Position numbers and translations under genes: made by a program. Below, one piece after another: positions 46,766 to 56,036 of a DNA stretch of 64,000 bases. Under the pieces are notes generated by a model. The model was given only the letters and a program-made list of their open reading frames with translations. It did no database searches and was not told the DNA's origin. Every line of letters starts with the position of its first letter. Within the stretch, counting starts at the first letter, position 1. Source of the stretch: Sulfitobacter aestuariivivens (GTDB taxonomy: Bacteria > Pseudomonadota > Alphaproteobacteria > Rhodobacterales > Rhodobacteraceae); assembly GCF_014763045.1 (NCBI RefSeq), contig NZ_JACTAG010000001.1:1903634-1967633 (forward strand). The letters run 5' to 3'.

Positions 46766-47484
46766 CAGACCTCAATCCCCAGATAAATTTCCCTGACCTC
46801 ACGGCTCTCCATGATTTCCCCGGGTTCGCCGATGCCGATGACGCGCCCGAAATCAAGCACCAGCAGACGTTCCACCACCGAGGTCAGCGCATGGAGTACA
46901 TGTTCGATCCAGATGATCGTCACACCGCTTTTGTGAATGTCGCGGATGGTCTGGATAAGCGACTGACACTCCGCATCGGTCAGACCCCCGGCGATCTCGT
47001 CAAGCAGCAGAAGCTTGGGGTCGGTTGCCAAAGCGCGTGCAAGCTCCAGTCTCTTGCGCTCAAGAAGGCGCAACTGACCGGCTGGCACATTGGCCCGATC
47101 AATCATTTCGGTCCGCTCAAGGATTTCGGCGCAAGCCTGCGTGACCTCGGCCTCAGACGTGTCGCGACCAAAGGCGCCCGCAACGACGAGGTTTTCAAAA
47201 ACGGTCAATTTCTCAAACGGCTGCGGTATCTGGAAGGATCGCCCAACACCGTTCAGGCACCGGCGCATAGCTGGGACGCGGGTAACATCCCGACCATCGT
47301 AGAAAATCTTGCCGTTGTCCGACATCAGATTGCCAGTGATGAGATTGAAAAGTGTCGACTTCCCAGCCCCGTTCGGTCCGATGATGCCAAGAGCCTCGCC
47401 CTTTGGAACGTCGAACGAAACGCCGTCGGTGACCTTGAGCGACTCAAAGCTTTTCGACACGTTTTGAAGCGAGAGAATGGACAT
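46765..47484 (-). CDS. ABC transporter ATP-binding protein, LivG-like
   Basis: ATPase of 239 residues. Walker A is GPNGAGKST (about residue 37) and Walker B LLLDEIAGGLTD. The signature region reads PAGQLRLLERKRLELARAL rather than the canonical LSGGQ, a variant known in some LivG groups. ATG 47484 gives MSILSLQNVSKSF; the longer open frame toward 47631 overlaps intergenic sequence and is not conserved. It follows the binding-protein gene by 85 bases. Confidence 0.9.
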   Translation of the reverse strand: MSILSLQNVSKSFESLKVTDGVSFDVPKGEALGIIGPNGAGKSTLFNLITGNLMSDNGKIFYDGRDVTRVPAMRRCLNGVGRSFQIPQPFEKLTVFENLVVAGAFGRDTSEAEVTQACAEILERTEMIDRANVPAGQLRLLERKRLELARALATDPKLLLLDEIAGGLTDAECQSLIQTIRDIHKSGVTIIWIEHVLHALTSVVERLLVLDFGRVIGIGEPGEIMESREVREIYLGIEV

Positions 47485-47569
47485 GAGTATCCTTTGACCG
47501 GGGAATCGGAAAATAGGTGTGATTAGGGTGATGAGTGGCCCCCAGCAGGTGCACCGGGGGTTCAAAAGT

Positions 47570-48844
47570 TTAGGTGATAGCTTCCATGACGCCGCCTGTA
47601 GGGACGTCCGGGGCTGTCTTATTGTCGACAATGACGAGTTCGTAGCCGCCGCTGTCCTTCAATCGCCACTGCCCACCAACCAGCGGAGTCTTGGCGACAT
47701 TTTTCGCAGCAAAGGGCGGCAGCCCCGCACCGTTCCATGCCAGAGGCCCAACGATGGTTTGCATATCCGTCGCACCAATCGCCTCGCTGACCTCATCTGG
47801 GTCGGAGGCGTCGCTGACGCGTCCCATCACGTTGGCGGCAACCTCGAACAGCGCATGCGCGAATCCGATGGGCTGGGTCCATTGCCTGCCGGTCGCGGCC
47901 TCGAAACCTCGGGCAAGATCGCCCGAACTTTGCCCGGTCAGTGACGAGGCAAACGGGTGCGTCGGAGACCACCAGACTTCCGAAGACAGGTTGTGACCGG
48001 CATTGCCAAGCGCCTCGACAGCCTGTGGGAACAAGATCGCCTTGCCGATTGATGCAGCTTTCGGCGTGAAGCCTTGTTGCTTTGCCTGTGTCCAGAAGGT
48101 CGTGAAATCGGGCGGGATGACAACGCCTGTCACGATTTCTGCATTCGCCTGTTTGAACGCGTTGATCTGGGCCGAAAAATCGTCCGTCAGGTTCTGGTAT
48201 CGGCCAGGATCGGTCAATGTGTATCCCTGGTCGCCCAGGACGGGCGGGAAGCCGACATTGGGGTCGCCCCAGGCATTTCCATCCCCGTCATTGGGGAACA
48301 GGGCACCAACGGATTTGTTGGTGTCGAGCTGCGCCCACATGTTGGTAAAGACCGCGATCACGTCTTCCAGACCCCAGAAGAAATGATAGGCGTAGTTAAA
48401 CGGCTCCCAGGAGCCGGGATCGCCGGGATTCCCCTGCTGGCCGATAAACCACGGTTGCCATGGCGCAACGGTAGAAATCACAGGGATTTCCTCGTTTTCG
48501 CAAGTTGTTGCGACCGGGTTCGTCGTTTCAGGTGTGGAGGCCACGAGCATCAGGTCGATGCCGTCGTCGATGATAAGCTCCTTGGCGACCTCGGCCGCGC
48601 GGTTTGGATTGGACTGACTATCCTTGACGATGACTTCGAAGTTTGCGCCGGCCTCTGAGGCTGCGAAACCGTCAAGTATAAACTGGTCAGCCTCAGCAAA
48701 AGCGGCCAGCGGACCTGATTGCGGGCTGACATACCCAAGTCGGATCTTTGCCCCCTGCGCGATGGCTGGTGCGCTCAGACCGCCTGAAGCAAGGGCTAGA
48801 CCACTTGCGGCTGTCGTTTTCAAAAGCTTGCGTCTTGTAAGCAT
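47570..48844 (-). CDS. Substrate-binding protein of the Liv-type ABC importer
   Basis: Periplasmic binding protein of 424 residues. The signal carries twin arginines (MLTRRKLLKTTAASGLALAS), so export is likely by the Tat route, ending near PAIAQGA (residue 30). The mature part begins KIRLGYVSPQSGPLAAFAEAD, the family-5/Liv opening, and is long for a LivK, nearer to the binding proteins of aromatic and amide importers. A strong GGAGGAGG lies before the ATG. It is the first gene of the operon that ends with the phenol hydroxylase, which points to an aromatic ligand. Confidence 0.9.
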   Translation of the reverse strand: MLTRRKLLKTTAASGLALASGGLSAPAIAQGAKIRLGYVSPQSGPLAAFAEADQFILDGFAASEAGANFEVIVKDSQSNPNRAAEVAKELIIDDGIDLMLVASTPETTNPVATTCENEEIPVISTVAPWQPWFIGQQGNPGDPGSWEPFNYAYHFFWGLEDVIAVFTNMWAQLDTNKSVGALFPNDGDGNAWGDPNVGFPPVLGDQGYTLTDPGRYQNLTDDFSAQINAFKQANAEIVTGVVIPPDFTTFWTQAKQQGFTPKAASIGKAILFPQAVEALGNAGHNLSSEVWWSPTHPFASSLTGQSSGDLARGFEAATGRQWTQPIGFAHALFEVAANVMGRVSDASDPDEVSEAIGATDMQTIVGPLAWNGAGLPPFAAKNVAKTPLVGGQWRLKDSGGYELVIVDNKTAPDVPTGGVMEAIT

Positions 48845-49541
48845 GGATAAGCCTCCTCCCTAAGGCGTCGATATATTCATTTTTGGTTGATCCGTTTTCC
48901 TGTCACCGGATGCAACTTGATGACTTTCGTGGACTGACAGGATCCGGAAACACGCCGGTTCCAAAAAGCAGTCGGCTGTCTTTTTTTTTGAACAACCGCC
49001 TGAATGTATCTGCCCTCCAACATGGGCTCTTGAGCTGCATCAACATGATTCCGCTCTCGTATGTTTGTCAGTCCCATCCTCCTTTCTGAAACAGGCTACT
49101 GTGATTCATCATGTATTGAATCGAGTCTGCGCTCGTTAATATGCCGGAATGATATATTGTACGCCCCCCTAGAGCTTGCGTTTGACCGGCCTGACAACCG
49201 CCGCGTTGGATCCCCCGCATCAAGCGTTTTTCGACCAAGTTTGAATCGCCGGTGCGCATCTCAACCCGACGAAGGCGTGCATAGAGCCAAAACTCTGCAC
49301 CCCTTGCCCAGCACCAAGCTCCGTTTTGGCGATTAGCGACAGTGTTGCCTGACTACGCCAGCGCAATTCGGATCAGCCGATGCCATCTTGTTGGCAAACG
49401 TCCGGATCAAACTGATGTCTACCTGCGCTGTCAAAACACAAGATTTTCTCTGATCCGCAAGACCGTCAGAAGGCACAAGGCACACCCGGACCTTTTTGTC
49501 GGTGGCAGTTCAGGCACTGCCGCGTGGGTCCCGGCAATCCG
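48845..49541. other. Large gap upstream of the ABC operon
   Basis: About 700 bases between the binding-protein start and the MFS gene end. The first part should hold the operon's promoter, on the minus strand. Several short frames at 49061-49572 show no family I recognise and lack good ribosome sites. The lower GC of the region near 48880-49180 is unlike its neighbours. I see no repeat or insertion-sequence end. Confidence 0.45.
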
Positions 49542-51158
49542 TCACGTTTCACCTATCGGGGACACGAAATGACGGACCACTGGTCCAGACGCCCGTTGGT
49601 CGAAAGTGCGCAACACCTTTTGCAGGTCAGCGTCGTCTTTCGTCATTCGCTCGTGCTGCTCCAGATGCTCCGACCAGCTGGGCAGATGAAAGGTTTCGAC
49701 CCAGGTGCCGGGCTCTTCAACGCTTTCATGGATAAACCACCGGGTTGCGCCATCCCTGAATCGCTCCTTCGCGAACGTATGCAGCGTTGCAAGAAAGGCA
49801 TCACGGTTGTCATCCTTGATCTTGTACTCGACCGTGACCATCGCTTCGCGATCCGACGCCTGACCTTCGGCCAGATCAGGGGCCTGGGGCCAAGCAGCGG
49901 CCGGAGAGAGGTCAGCCTTTTCGCCCTGCCCCACCTTGAACTTGCGGGTTAGAACGATCCCCAACCCCAAGCCAACCGTGGCCGCCAGCAGCGCCGTCTG
50001 AACAGAGGTCGCATTGGCCACCTGCCCCCATACGATTGAGCCCAAAGCCATGGAGCCGAAAAACACCATCAGAAAGACGGCCAATCCCCGTGCCCGCACC
50101 CAATCGGGCAGAGCCATCTGGGCAGAGACGTTGAACGAGGTCAGCACGGCGATCCATGAAAAGCCGCCGACGAAGGCGGCCAGCATCAGCGCGGGTGGCG
50201 TCGCGGACAGGGCCATCGCGCAAAGCGCGACCATCGTGCCGAATGTGCCCAAGCGCACGATCATGTCCGACGACACCTTCCGCGCCAAGCGCGGCAACAG
50301 CAGTGCACCGGTTACGGCGCCTGTCCCGATCAGGGCCATCAAGATCCCGTAAAGCTGGGATCCCCCGCCCTCGGCCTGCCGGGCAATCAGGGGCAAGAGA
50401 GACCAATAGGCGGAGGCAAACAGGAAAAACGCCATCGAACGATAGGCGGTTTGCTTCAGTGCGTCATTGTATCTGACGTGGCGCAGACCCGTCGCCATGT
50501 CGCTCAGAATCGGGCCGTGATAGCTTTTCTTTTTGGCGACCACCGGTTTCCACAAGACCAGCGCAATAATGATGACCACGTGGCTGGCCGCGTTCAGCGC
50601 AAAAGGCGCGGCCAAACCGACGCTTGCAATCAGCACCCCGGCCAGGGCAGGACCAATCGCGCGGCTGATGTTGATCCCCATTGAGTTCAACGCGATGGCG
50701 GGCTTCAGTTTTTCGCGCGGGACCAGCTGCGGCACGACGGCTTGCCAGGCTGGGGCCATAAACGCAGCCCCGGTCCCCATCGCAAAGGTGAAGAGGATCA
50801 ACAGGACCGGCGTCATCCATTCCTGCCAGACGGTAATGGCCAATACCGTGGCAACACCTGTCATGAATATATTGATCGTGATCAGCATGCGGCGCTTGTC
50901 CAGCCGGTCCGCCAGGGTCCCTGCAAACAGCGCGAACAGAAATACCGGCAGGGTCGTGGCCGCCTGCACCAGAGTAACCACCGCCGGGCTGGAATTCAGC
51001 GTGGTCATCAGCCACCCGGCACCCACATCGTGCATCCAGGTCCCGACATTCGAGATCAGTGTGGCGGTCCACAGCAAGGCAAAGGCAATATGGCCAAACG
51101 GTGAAAAAGCCCCCGGTGCCGGCTGTCCGGATGTTGCATTTTCAGAAGGTTTGGACAT
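49542..51158 (-). CDS. MFS transporter fused to an ABM-like domain
   Basis: Membrane transporter of the EntS/DUF894 MFS group, 538 residues. The first 420 residues have twelve membrane segments, with the loop motif GTLADRLDKRRM between segments 2 and 3. The last 95 residues are soluble: VTVEYKIKDDNRDAFLATL, then WFIHESVEEPGTWVETFHLPSW, which looks like an antibiotic-biosynthesis-monooxygenase-type dimeric barrel. It ends the leftward cluster, 98 bases from the molybdenum hydroxylase gene. Efflux of a quinone or other toxic organic compound is a possible role. Confidence 0.87.
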   Translation of the reverse strand: MSKPSENATSGQPAPGAFSPFGHIAFALLWTATLISNVGTWMHDVGAGWLMTTLNSSPAVVTLVQAATTLPVFLFALFAGTLADRLDKRRMLITINIFMTGVATVLAITVWQEWMTPVLLILFTFAMGTGAAFMAPAWQAVVPQLVPREKLKPAIALNSMGINISRAIGPALAGVLIASVGLAAPFALNAASHVVIIIALVLWKPVVAKKKSYHGPILSDMATGLRHVRYNDALKQTAYRSMAFFLFASAYWSLLPLIARQAEGGGSQLYGILMALIGTGAVTGALLLPRLARKVSSDMIVRLGTFGTMVALCAMALSATPPALMLAAFVGGFSWIAVLTSFNVSAQMALPDWVRARGLAVFLMVFFGSMALGSIVWGQVANATSVQTALLAATVGLGLGIVLTRKFKVGQGEKADLSPAAAWPQAPDLAEGQASDREAMVTVEYKIKDDNRDAFLATLHTFAKERFRDGATRWFIHESVEEPGTWVETFHLPSWSEHLEQHERMTKDDADLQKVLRTFDQRASGPVVRHFVSPIGET

Positions 51159-51256
51159 GGTTTGTTGCTTTCATTTTGTAGGGTTCGCCAGACGGGGCAT
51201 CGCCCTTGTAAAGAGCGTCCCGCAGCAAAGTGCTGTGCGGAACGCCCTGTCGATTC

Positions 51257-53452
51257 TCAGCCGTTAAGGACATCCAGGACACGGTCCGGTGTGAACGGCA
51301 TATGCCGCAGACGCCGCCCTGTCGCTGCATAGAACGCATTTGCGATTGCAGGCGGCACAAAGGGCAATCCCAATTCTCCCACGCCAGTCGGATGGGCATC
51401 GACCTTTGCCATGTACACTTCGATGGGCGGCACCTGATTGGCGCGCGTCACCTCGTAATCCCAGAAGTTGCTTTGCAAGACCTCACCGGCTTCGATGTCG
51501 ATCCGTTCGGTCAATGCACACGAGATGCCGAAGACGGCGCCTCCCTCGATCTGGTTATGTGCATTGTCCGGCGATACGATCAGGCCCGCATCCGCCGCGA
51601 TCCACATATTGGTCAGGCTGATCTCACCACTGTCACGGTCCAGAGCGATCTCGACCACGCCTGCCGCCATCGATGAATGATAGCCCGCAAATGCAAGACC
51701 CATGGCACGGTCGCCGCGATTGCGCCAATCCGACATTTCCGCGACCTTCTCCAACAGATGCCGCCCGCGTGGATTGTCCTGGACCAGATCCAGGCGGAAA
51801 TCGAGCGGGTCGCGCCCGGCCGCATCGGCCAGTTCGTCCATGAACGCCTCTGCCGCAAAGCCCGTATAAGCCGCGCCGATGCCGCGGTAGGGCGACAACC
51901 GCGCCTGCCGTTCGGTGATGACGTGATCGGCAAGAAAGTCCGGGATGTCGTAGAACTTGCTTTCGGCACCGCGCATCGAAATCACGTCGTTCGGTCTGAC
52001 CGTGTTCCAGCGGCTCAGGTTGAAAAACCCGATAACCGTCGGTGTTGCAACTCGGTGATGGAACCCGGTCAACTTCCCGTCCGACGACAGGCCACCTGCC
52101 ATCCGTTGCACTGCCATCGGGCGGAAGACCCCGTTTTTGACGTCATCCTCACGGGTCCAGATGACCTTGACCGGTCTGCCCACTGCCTTTGAGCACAAAA
52201 GCGCATCGCGCACGTAGTCTTGTACAAAGGCAGTGCGGCGTCCAAATCCGCCGCCCATCGTCATCATGTTGAGCCTGACGCGATCCTTGGTCGTTTCCAG
52301 AACCTCCATCACGGTCTGTGTAGTCCAGGATTGGGTCTGCGTTCCGGCCCAGACCTGGGCACCTTTTCCGTCCGCATCCACATGCGCCACAGCGGCCATC
52401 GGTTCGATCTGGGCATGGTAGGCGTAGTCGGACAGGTAGGATTGACTGACGCTTTGATCCGCGTCGGAAATCGCCCGAGGTGCATCACCCTTTTCCGCCC
52501 AGACCGCCGGGGCCTCCGGCGGGGTCTCCGCCTGGCTGGCATAAAGCGCCAGGGTATGCTGGCTGTGGTACGCCCGGTGCGGAGAATTCTGCGACCAGGT
52601 GATGTCCAGCGTGCCGCGCGCCATGAGCGCGGTCCAATAGGTTTCGGCAACCACGGCGACCCCGTCGGGCAGGACCACAACGTCCACAACCCCCGGGATG
52701 GCGCGCGCGTCCGCATCGTCCACAGCCACCGCGCTTTCACCTTCGACCGGAGCACGCTGCACGCAGGCGAACACCATGTCAGTCAGGGTCACATCGATGG
52801 CATAGACCGCCCGGCCGGTGGATTTGTCGAACACGTCGCGACGTGGAATGTCATGTCCGATGATCCGGAAATCCTCGAAGGATTTGAGAGTAAGGGTGTC
52901 GGCGTCCGGGATAACGATCCCTTCTGTCCCCATGCGGGCCAATTCGCCATAGCTCAACCGGGTGCCGTCCTGCGCCACGACTGCGCTCGGCTCAGTTACC
53001 AGTGTGCCTTTGTCGACGCCCAACTCCCGCGCCGCAATTTGCAGCAAAACATCGCGGGCCTGCGCGCCTGCCTTGCGCATCGGGTCGAAATATCCCTCAA
53101 CGCCGGTACTGCCCGCCGTATAGAGAATGCCGCCGAACGACGGGTTTCCGAACGTCCGATCATCGGCGTTCAACTGCTCGATCACGACATCATCCCAATC
53201 CGCATCCAGCTCCTCGGCCAGGATTTGCGGAAGGGTCGAATAGCTGCTTTGACCCATTTCGGTCGATGGAAAGACGATTGAAATCTGACCGTCGGCCTGG
53301 ATCTTAAGCCATGGGTTCACGTCCAGTACGGCAGCGGTGTCGGCATCGGCCCGCACCGCAGCCAAACCGCCGGTTCCCAGAAGGAAGGTCAGGCCGGTAG
53401 CTCCTTTCAGAAAGCCACGGCGCGACAAGGTTTTCTCTGCTTGACCGGTCAT
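51257..53452 (-). CDS. Molybdenum hydroxylase large subunit (xanthine-dehydrogenase family, IorB-like)
   Basis: Molybdopterin-binding catalytic subunit of 731 residues that oxidises an aldehyde or a nitrogen heterocycle. A Tat signal LSRRGFLKGATGLTFLLG lies at about residues 9-27, so it is likely exported, as known for IorB-type enzymes. The molybdopterin motifs TEMGQSSYSTLPQILAEEL, GGGFGRRTAFVQDYVRDA and PYRGIGAAYTGFAAEAF are present. ATG 53452 overlaps the upstream [2Fe-2S] gene's end region with a one-base gap. Substrate unknown. Confidence 0.9.
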   Translation of the reverse strand: MTGQAEKTLSRRGFLKGATGLTFLLGTGGLAAVRADADTAAVLDVNPWLKIQADGQISIVFPSTEMGQSSYSTLPQILAEELDADWDDVVIEQLNADDRTFGNPSFGGILYTAGSTGVEGYFDPMRKAGAQARDVLLQIAARELGVDKGTLVTEPSAVVAQDGTRLSYGELARMGTEGIVIPDADTLTLKSFEDFRIIGHDIPRRDVFDKSTGRAVYAIDVTLTDMVFACVQRAPVEGESAVAVDDADARAIPGVVDVVVLPDGVAVVAETYWTALMARGTLDITWSQNSPHRAYHSQHTLALYASQAETPPEAPAVWAEKGDAPRAISDADQSVSQSYLSDYAYHAQIEPMAAVAHVDADGKGAQVWAGTQTQSWTTQTVMEVLETTKDRVRLNMMTMGGGFGRRTAFVQDYVRDALLCSKAVGRPVKVIWTREDDVKNGVFRPMAVQRMAGGLSSDGKLTGFHHRVATPTVIGFFNLSRWNTVRPNDVISMRGAESKFYDIPDFLADHVITERQARLSPYRGIGAAYTGFAAEAFMDELADAAGRDPLDFRLDLVQDNPRGRHLLEKVAEMSDWRNRGDRAMGLAFAGYHSSMAAGVVEIALDRDSGEISLTNMWIAADAGLIVSPDNAHNQIEGGAVFGISCALTERIDIEAGEVLQSNFWDYEVTRANQVPPIEVYMAKVDAHPTGVGELGLPFVPPAIANAFYAATGRRLRHMPFTPDRVLDVLNG

Positions 53453-53453
53453 C

Positions 53454-53906
53454 TCACACCTCCCGCGCGGCGCGTTCGACCGCCTTGAAAATCCGGTTGT
53501 AGGTGCCGCACCTGCACAGGTTGGCACTCATATGATCGACGATCTCCTCGCGGCTGGGGGACGGGTTTTCAGATAGAAGCGCAGCCGCGCGCATGATCTG
53601 GCCTGACTGGCAGTACCCGCATTGCGGTACCTGTTCGGCCACCCACGCTTTTTGCAGCGGATGGGTGCCGTCGTCTGACAGGCCCTCGATGGTGGTGATC
53701 TCGGCCCCTTCGATATCGCCGACGGACAATTGGCAGGAAAACATCGCTTCGCCGTCCACGTGGACCGTGCAGGCGCCGCACATGGCGGCACCGCAACCGT
53801 ATTTGGTGCCTTTCAATCCGATTTGGTCCCGAATGACGAGCAACAGGAGCTCGTCGGGGGGATTGTCCACGTCTACGGATTTCCCATTCAAAGTGAACTT
53901 GGTCAT
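53454..53906 (-). CDS. [2Fe-2S] small subunit of the molybdenum hydroxylase (IorA-like)
   Basis: Electron-transfer partner, 150 residues. The plant-type [2Fe-2S] site is CGAAMCGACTVHVDG, followed by Cys in MFSCQ. The second cluster uses CGYCQSGQ and CRCGTYNRI. It matches the usual length and order of the small subunit of two-subunit isoquinoline- or aldehyde-type enzymes. It has no Tat signal, so it would be carried out by its partner. Start ATG 53906 follows GGAGGAACC on the coding strand. Confidence 0.94.
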   Translation of the reverse strand: MTKFTLNGKSVDVDNPPDELLLLVIRDQIGLKGTKYGCGAAMCGACTVHVDGEAMFSCQLSVGDIEGAEITTIEGLSDDGTHPLQKAWVAEQVPQCGYCQSGQIMRAAALLSENPSPSREEIVDHMSANLCRCGTYNRIFKAVERAAREV

Positions 53907-54103
53907 TCTCGGTTCCTCCTGTTCAATTTTGGTTTGTCGATCCTTTTCTGCGCTGGTTCATGTCAGGCCCACGACAGTCAGGTCTTTGGCTGTATGGGCC
54001 AGGGACCAAGAGCCCGGTGTGGCCCCAGCGCCTGGCACCCAGACCGTCCGCGCGCAGTTGCGCGCGACACCATCCGCCGCGTTTGCGCATCTCCGGACCT
54101 GCC

Positions 54104-55963
54104 TCATGCCATGAAACATGAACATCCCAGCGCGCCCCAAAAGGCCGTCTTGTCCCGCACCGGAATCGGATTGGCCCAGGCGATCTGATGGTTATGCCCG
54201 TGCATGCCACAGCCAGAGGCACAGCCGTCAGCGCAGGCCCGCATTGCCATGGGTGCCGGTGCCTGAGGGACGTCGCGCATGGCGGGCGTGGCAAAGGTCG
54301 CCGTGGTGCCCCAGTCCGGGCTGGCCGGGGGCAGCGGGGGTGACATGTCGGCGAAGTCATCAGCGGCATAAACGACCTTGCCGTCCACCATCGTCAGAAC
54401 GGAAGTGATGCCCCTGATCCTATCCTCGGACACAGTCATCAAATCATCTGACAGGACGGCAAGATCGGCGTACATGCCCGGAGCGAGCGTTCCCTTGACA
54501 TCCGTTTCGCCCGAGAACCAGGCCGAGCCCGTCGTCCAGATGGATACGGCCTCTTCACGGGTGAGCAGGTTGTCGTCCCCGTAAAGCTGCAGGCCGCCCA
54601 TCGTTTTGCCTGTAGTCAGCCAGTACATGGCCACCCATGGGTCATAACTGGCCACACGGGTCGCGTCAGTGCCGCCGCCCACAGGCAGTCCCGTTGACAA
54701 CATGTCCCGTATGGGGGGCGTTGCCTTGGCCGCGTCCGCGCCATAGCGGTCCACGAAATACTCGCCCTGAAATGCCATCCTGTGCTGGGTCGCGATCCCG
54801 CCGCCCAGTGCCTTGATGCGGTCGATGTTCTTCTGGCTGATGGTTTCCGCATGGTCGATGATGAAGCGGGTTTTGAACGGCGTGTAGCCGTTCACACGCT
54901 CAAAGACATCGAGGAACCGCTCAATCGTTTCATCGTAGGTGGCGTGGATGCGGAATGGCCATTCGCGATCCGCCAGCAGCGCGACGATCTTTTCAAGCTC
55001 CTCCTCCATAACCGGTGCCAGATCCGGACGCGGCTCAAGAAAATTCTCGAAGTCAGCCGCCGACCAAGTCAGGTTTTCACCTGCGCCGTTCATCCGCAGC
55101 ATGGCGTCGCCTGCACCCGGTTCAGTCATTTCGACCCATTTTTCATAATCGCTGAGTTCCGAGCCAGGTTTCTGTGCAAAGAGGTTGTAGGCGATGCGGA
55201 CGGTCAGTTGCCCGTCCTCGTTGAGCTTGGACACAACATCGTAATCGTCCGGGTAGTTTTGCCCGCCGCCGCCTGCGTCTATCACTGAGGTCACGCCAAG
55301 GCGGTTTAGTTCGCGCATGAAGTGGCGGGTTGAATTGATCTGGTCTTCAGGCGGCAGCTTGGGGCCCTGTGAGAGTGTCGAATAAAGGATCAGCGCAGAG
55401 GGCTTGGCCACCAGCATGCCCGTCGGATTGCCGTGGGCATCCCGCTCAATCTCTCCACCGGGCGGGTTTGGCGTGTCCTTGGTCATGCCGATGGCTTTGA
55501 GGGCGGCCCGGTTCAGCAGTGCCGACCCATAGAGGTGCAGGATGAAAACGGGCGTGTCAGGCGCGGCCTCGTTGATCTCTGCCAGTGTCGGCATGCGGCG
55601 TTCTGCAAACTGAAATTCGCTCCACCCGCCGACCACGCGCACCCATTGTGGCGCGGGAGTAATTGCGGCCTGCTTGCGTAGCATCGCCAGGGCGTCCGAC
55701 ACCGAGGGCACGTTTTCCCAGCGCAGTTCCATGTTGAAACTGAGCCCGCCGCGGATGAGGTGGGTGTGGCTGTCGTTCAGTCCCGGAATAACCCGCCGAC
55801 CGCCAAGGTCGATCACCTGTGTGGCGTTGGTCTTCAGCTCCTGGACCTCGCGGTCGGACCCGGCCTTGATCACCTTGCCATCGGCGATGGCAATGGCGGT
55901 GGCGTCTGCTGCCAAGGGGTCCAGCGTGGTTATCTTTCCATTAAAGAGTATCGTGTCTGCCAT
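54104..55963 (-). CDS. YtcJ-like metal-dependent amidohydrolase
   Basis: Amidohydrolase of 619 residues with the N-terminal metal motif GLNDSHTHLIRGG (about residues 61-73), and the central TIM barrel with HATYDETIERF and IIDHAETIS as further metal histidines. The final 60 residues are unusual: CADGCASGCGMHGHNH followed by GALGCSCFMA, a Cys- and His-rich tail not typical of YtcJ. ATG 55963 has GAGG before it; a longer frame is not conserved. The substrate is unknown. It lies in a leftward cluster with the YcaC-like hydrolase. Confidence 0.87.
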   Translation of the reverse strand: MADTILFNGKITTLDPLAADATAIAIADGKVIKAGSDREVQELKTNATQVIDLGGRRVIPGLNDSHTHLIRGGLSFNMELRWENVPSVSDALAMLRKQAAITPAPQWVRVVGGWSEFQFAERRMPTLAEINEAAPDTPVFILHLYGSALLNRAALKAIGMTKDTPNPPGGEIERDAHGNPTGMLVAKPSALILYSTLSQGPKLPPEDQINSTRHFMRELNRLGVTSVIDAGGGGQNYPDDYDVVSKLNEDGQLTVRIAYNLFAQKPGSELSDYEKWVEMTEPGAGDAMLRMNGAGENLTWSAADFENFLEPRPDLAPVMEEELEKIVALLADREWPFRIHATYDETIERFLDVFERVNGYTPFKTRFIIDHAETISQKNIDRIKALGGGIATQHRMAFQGEYFVDRYGADAAKATPPIRDMLSTGLPVGGGTDATRVASYDPWVAMYWLTTGKTMGGLQLYGDDNLLTREEAVSIWTTGSAWFSGETDVKGTLAPGMYADLAVLSDDLMTVSEDRIRGITSVLTMVDGKVVYAADDFADMSPPLPPASPDWGTTATFATPAMRDVPQAPAPMAMRACADGCASGCGMHGHNHQIAWANPIPVRDKTAFWGALGCSCFMA

Positions 55964-56036
55964 GCAGGGGCCTCGGATCATATAAGGAGCTTAGGATGGT
56001 GCCCCGTCATCAGACGGGGCACCGCGACAGGGGCAA

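Noticed and set aside
49061..49572. Several overlapping short frames in the gap before the MFS gene
   Set aside because: None has a family match, a ribosome site or a consistent codon bias.
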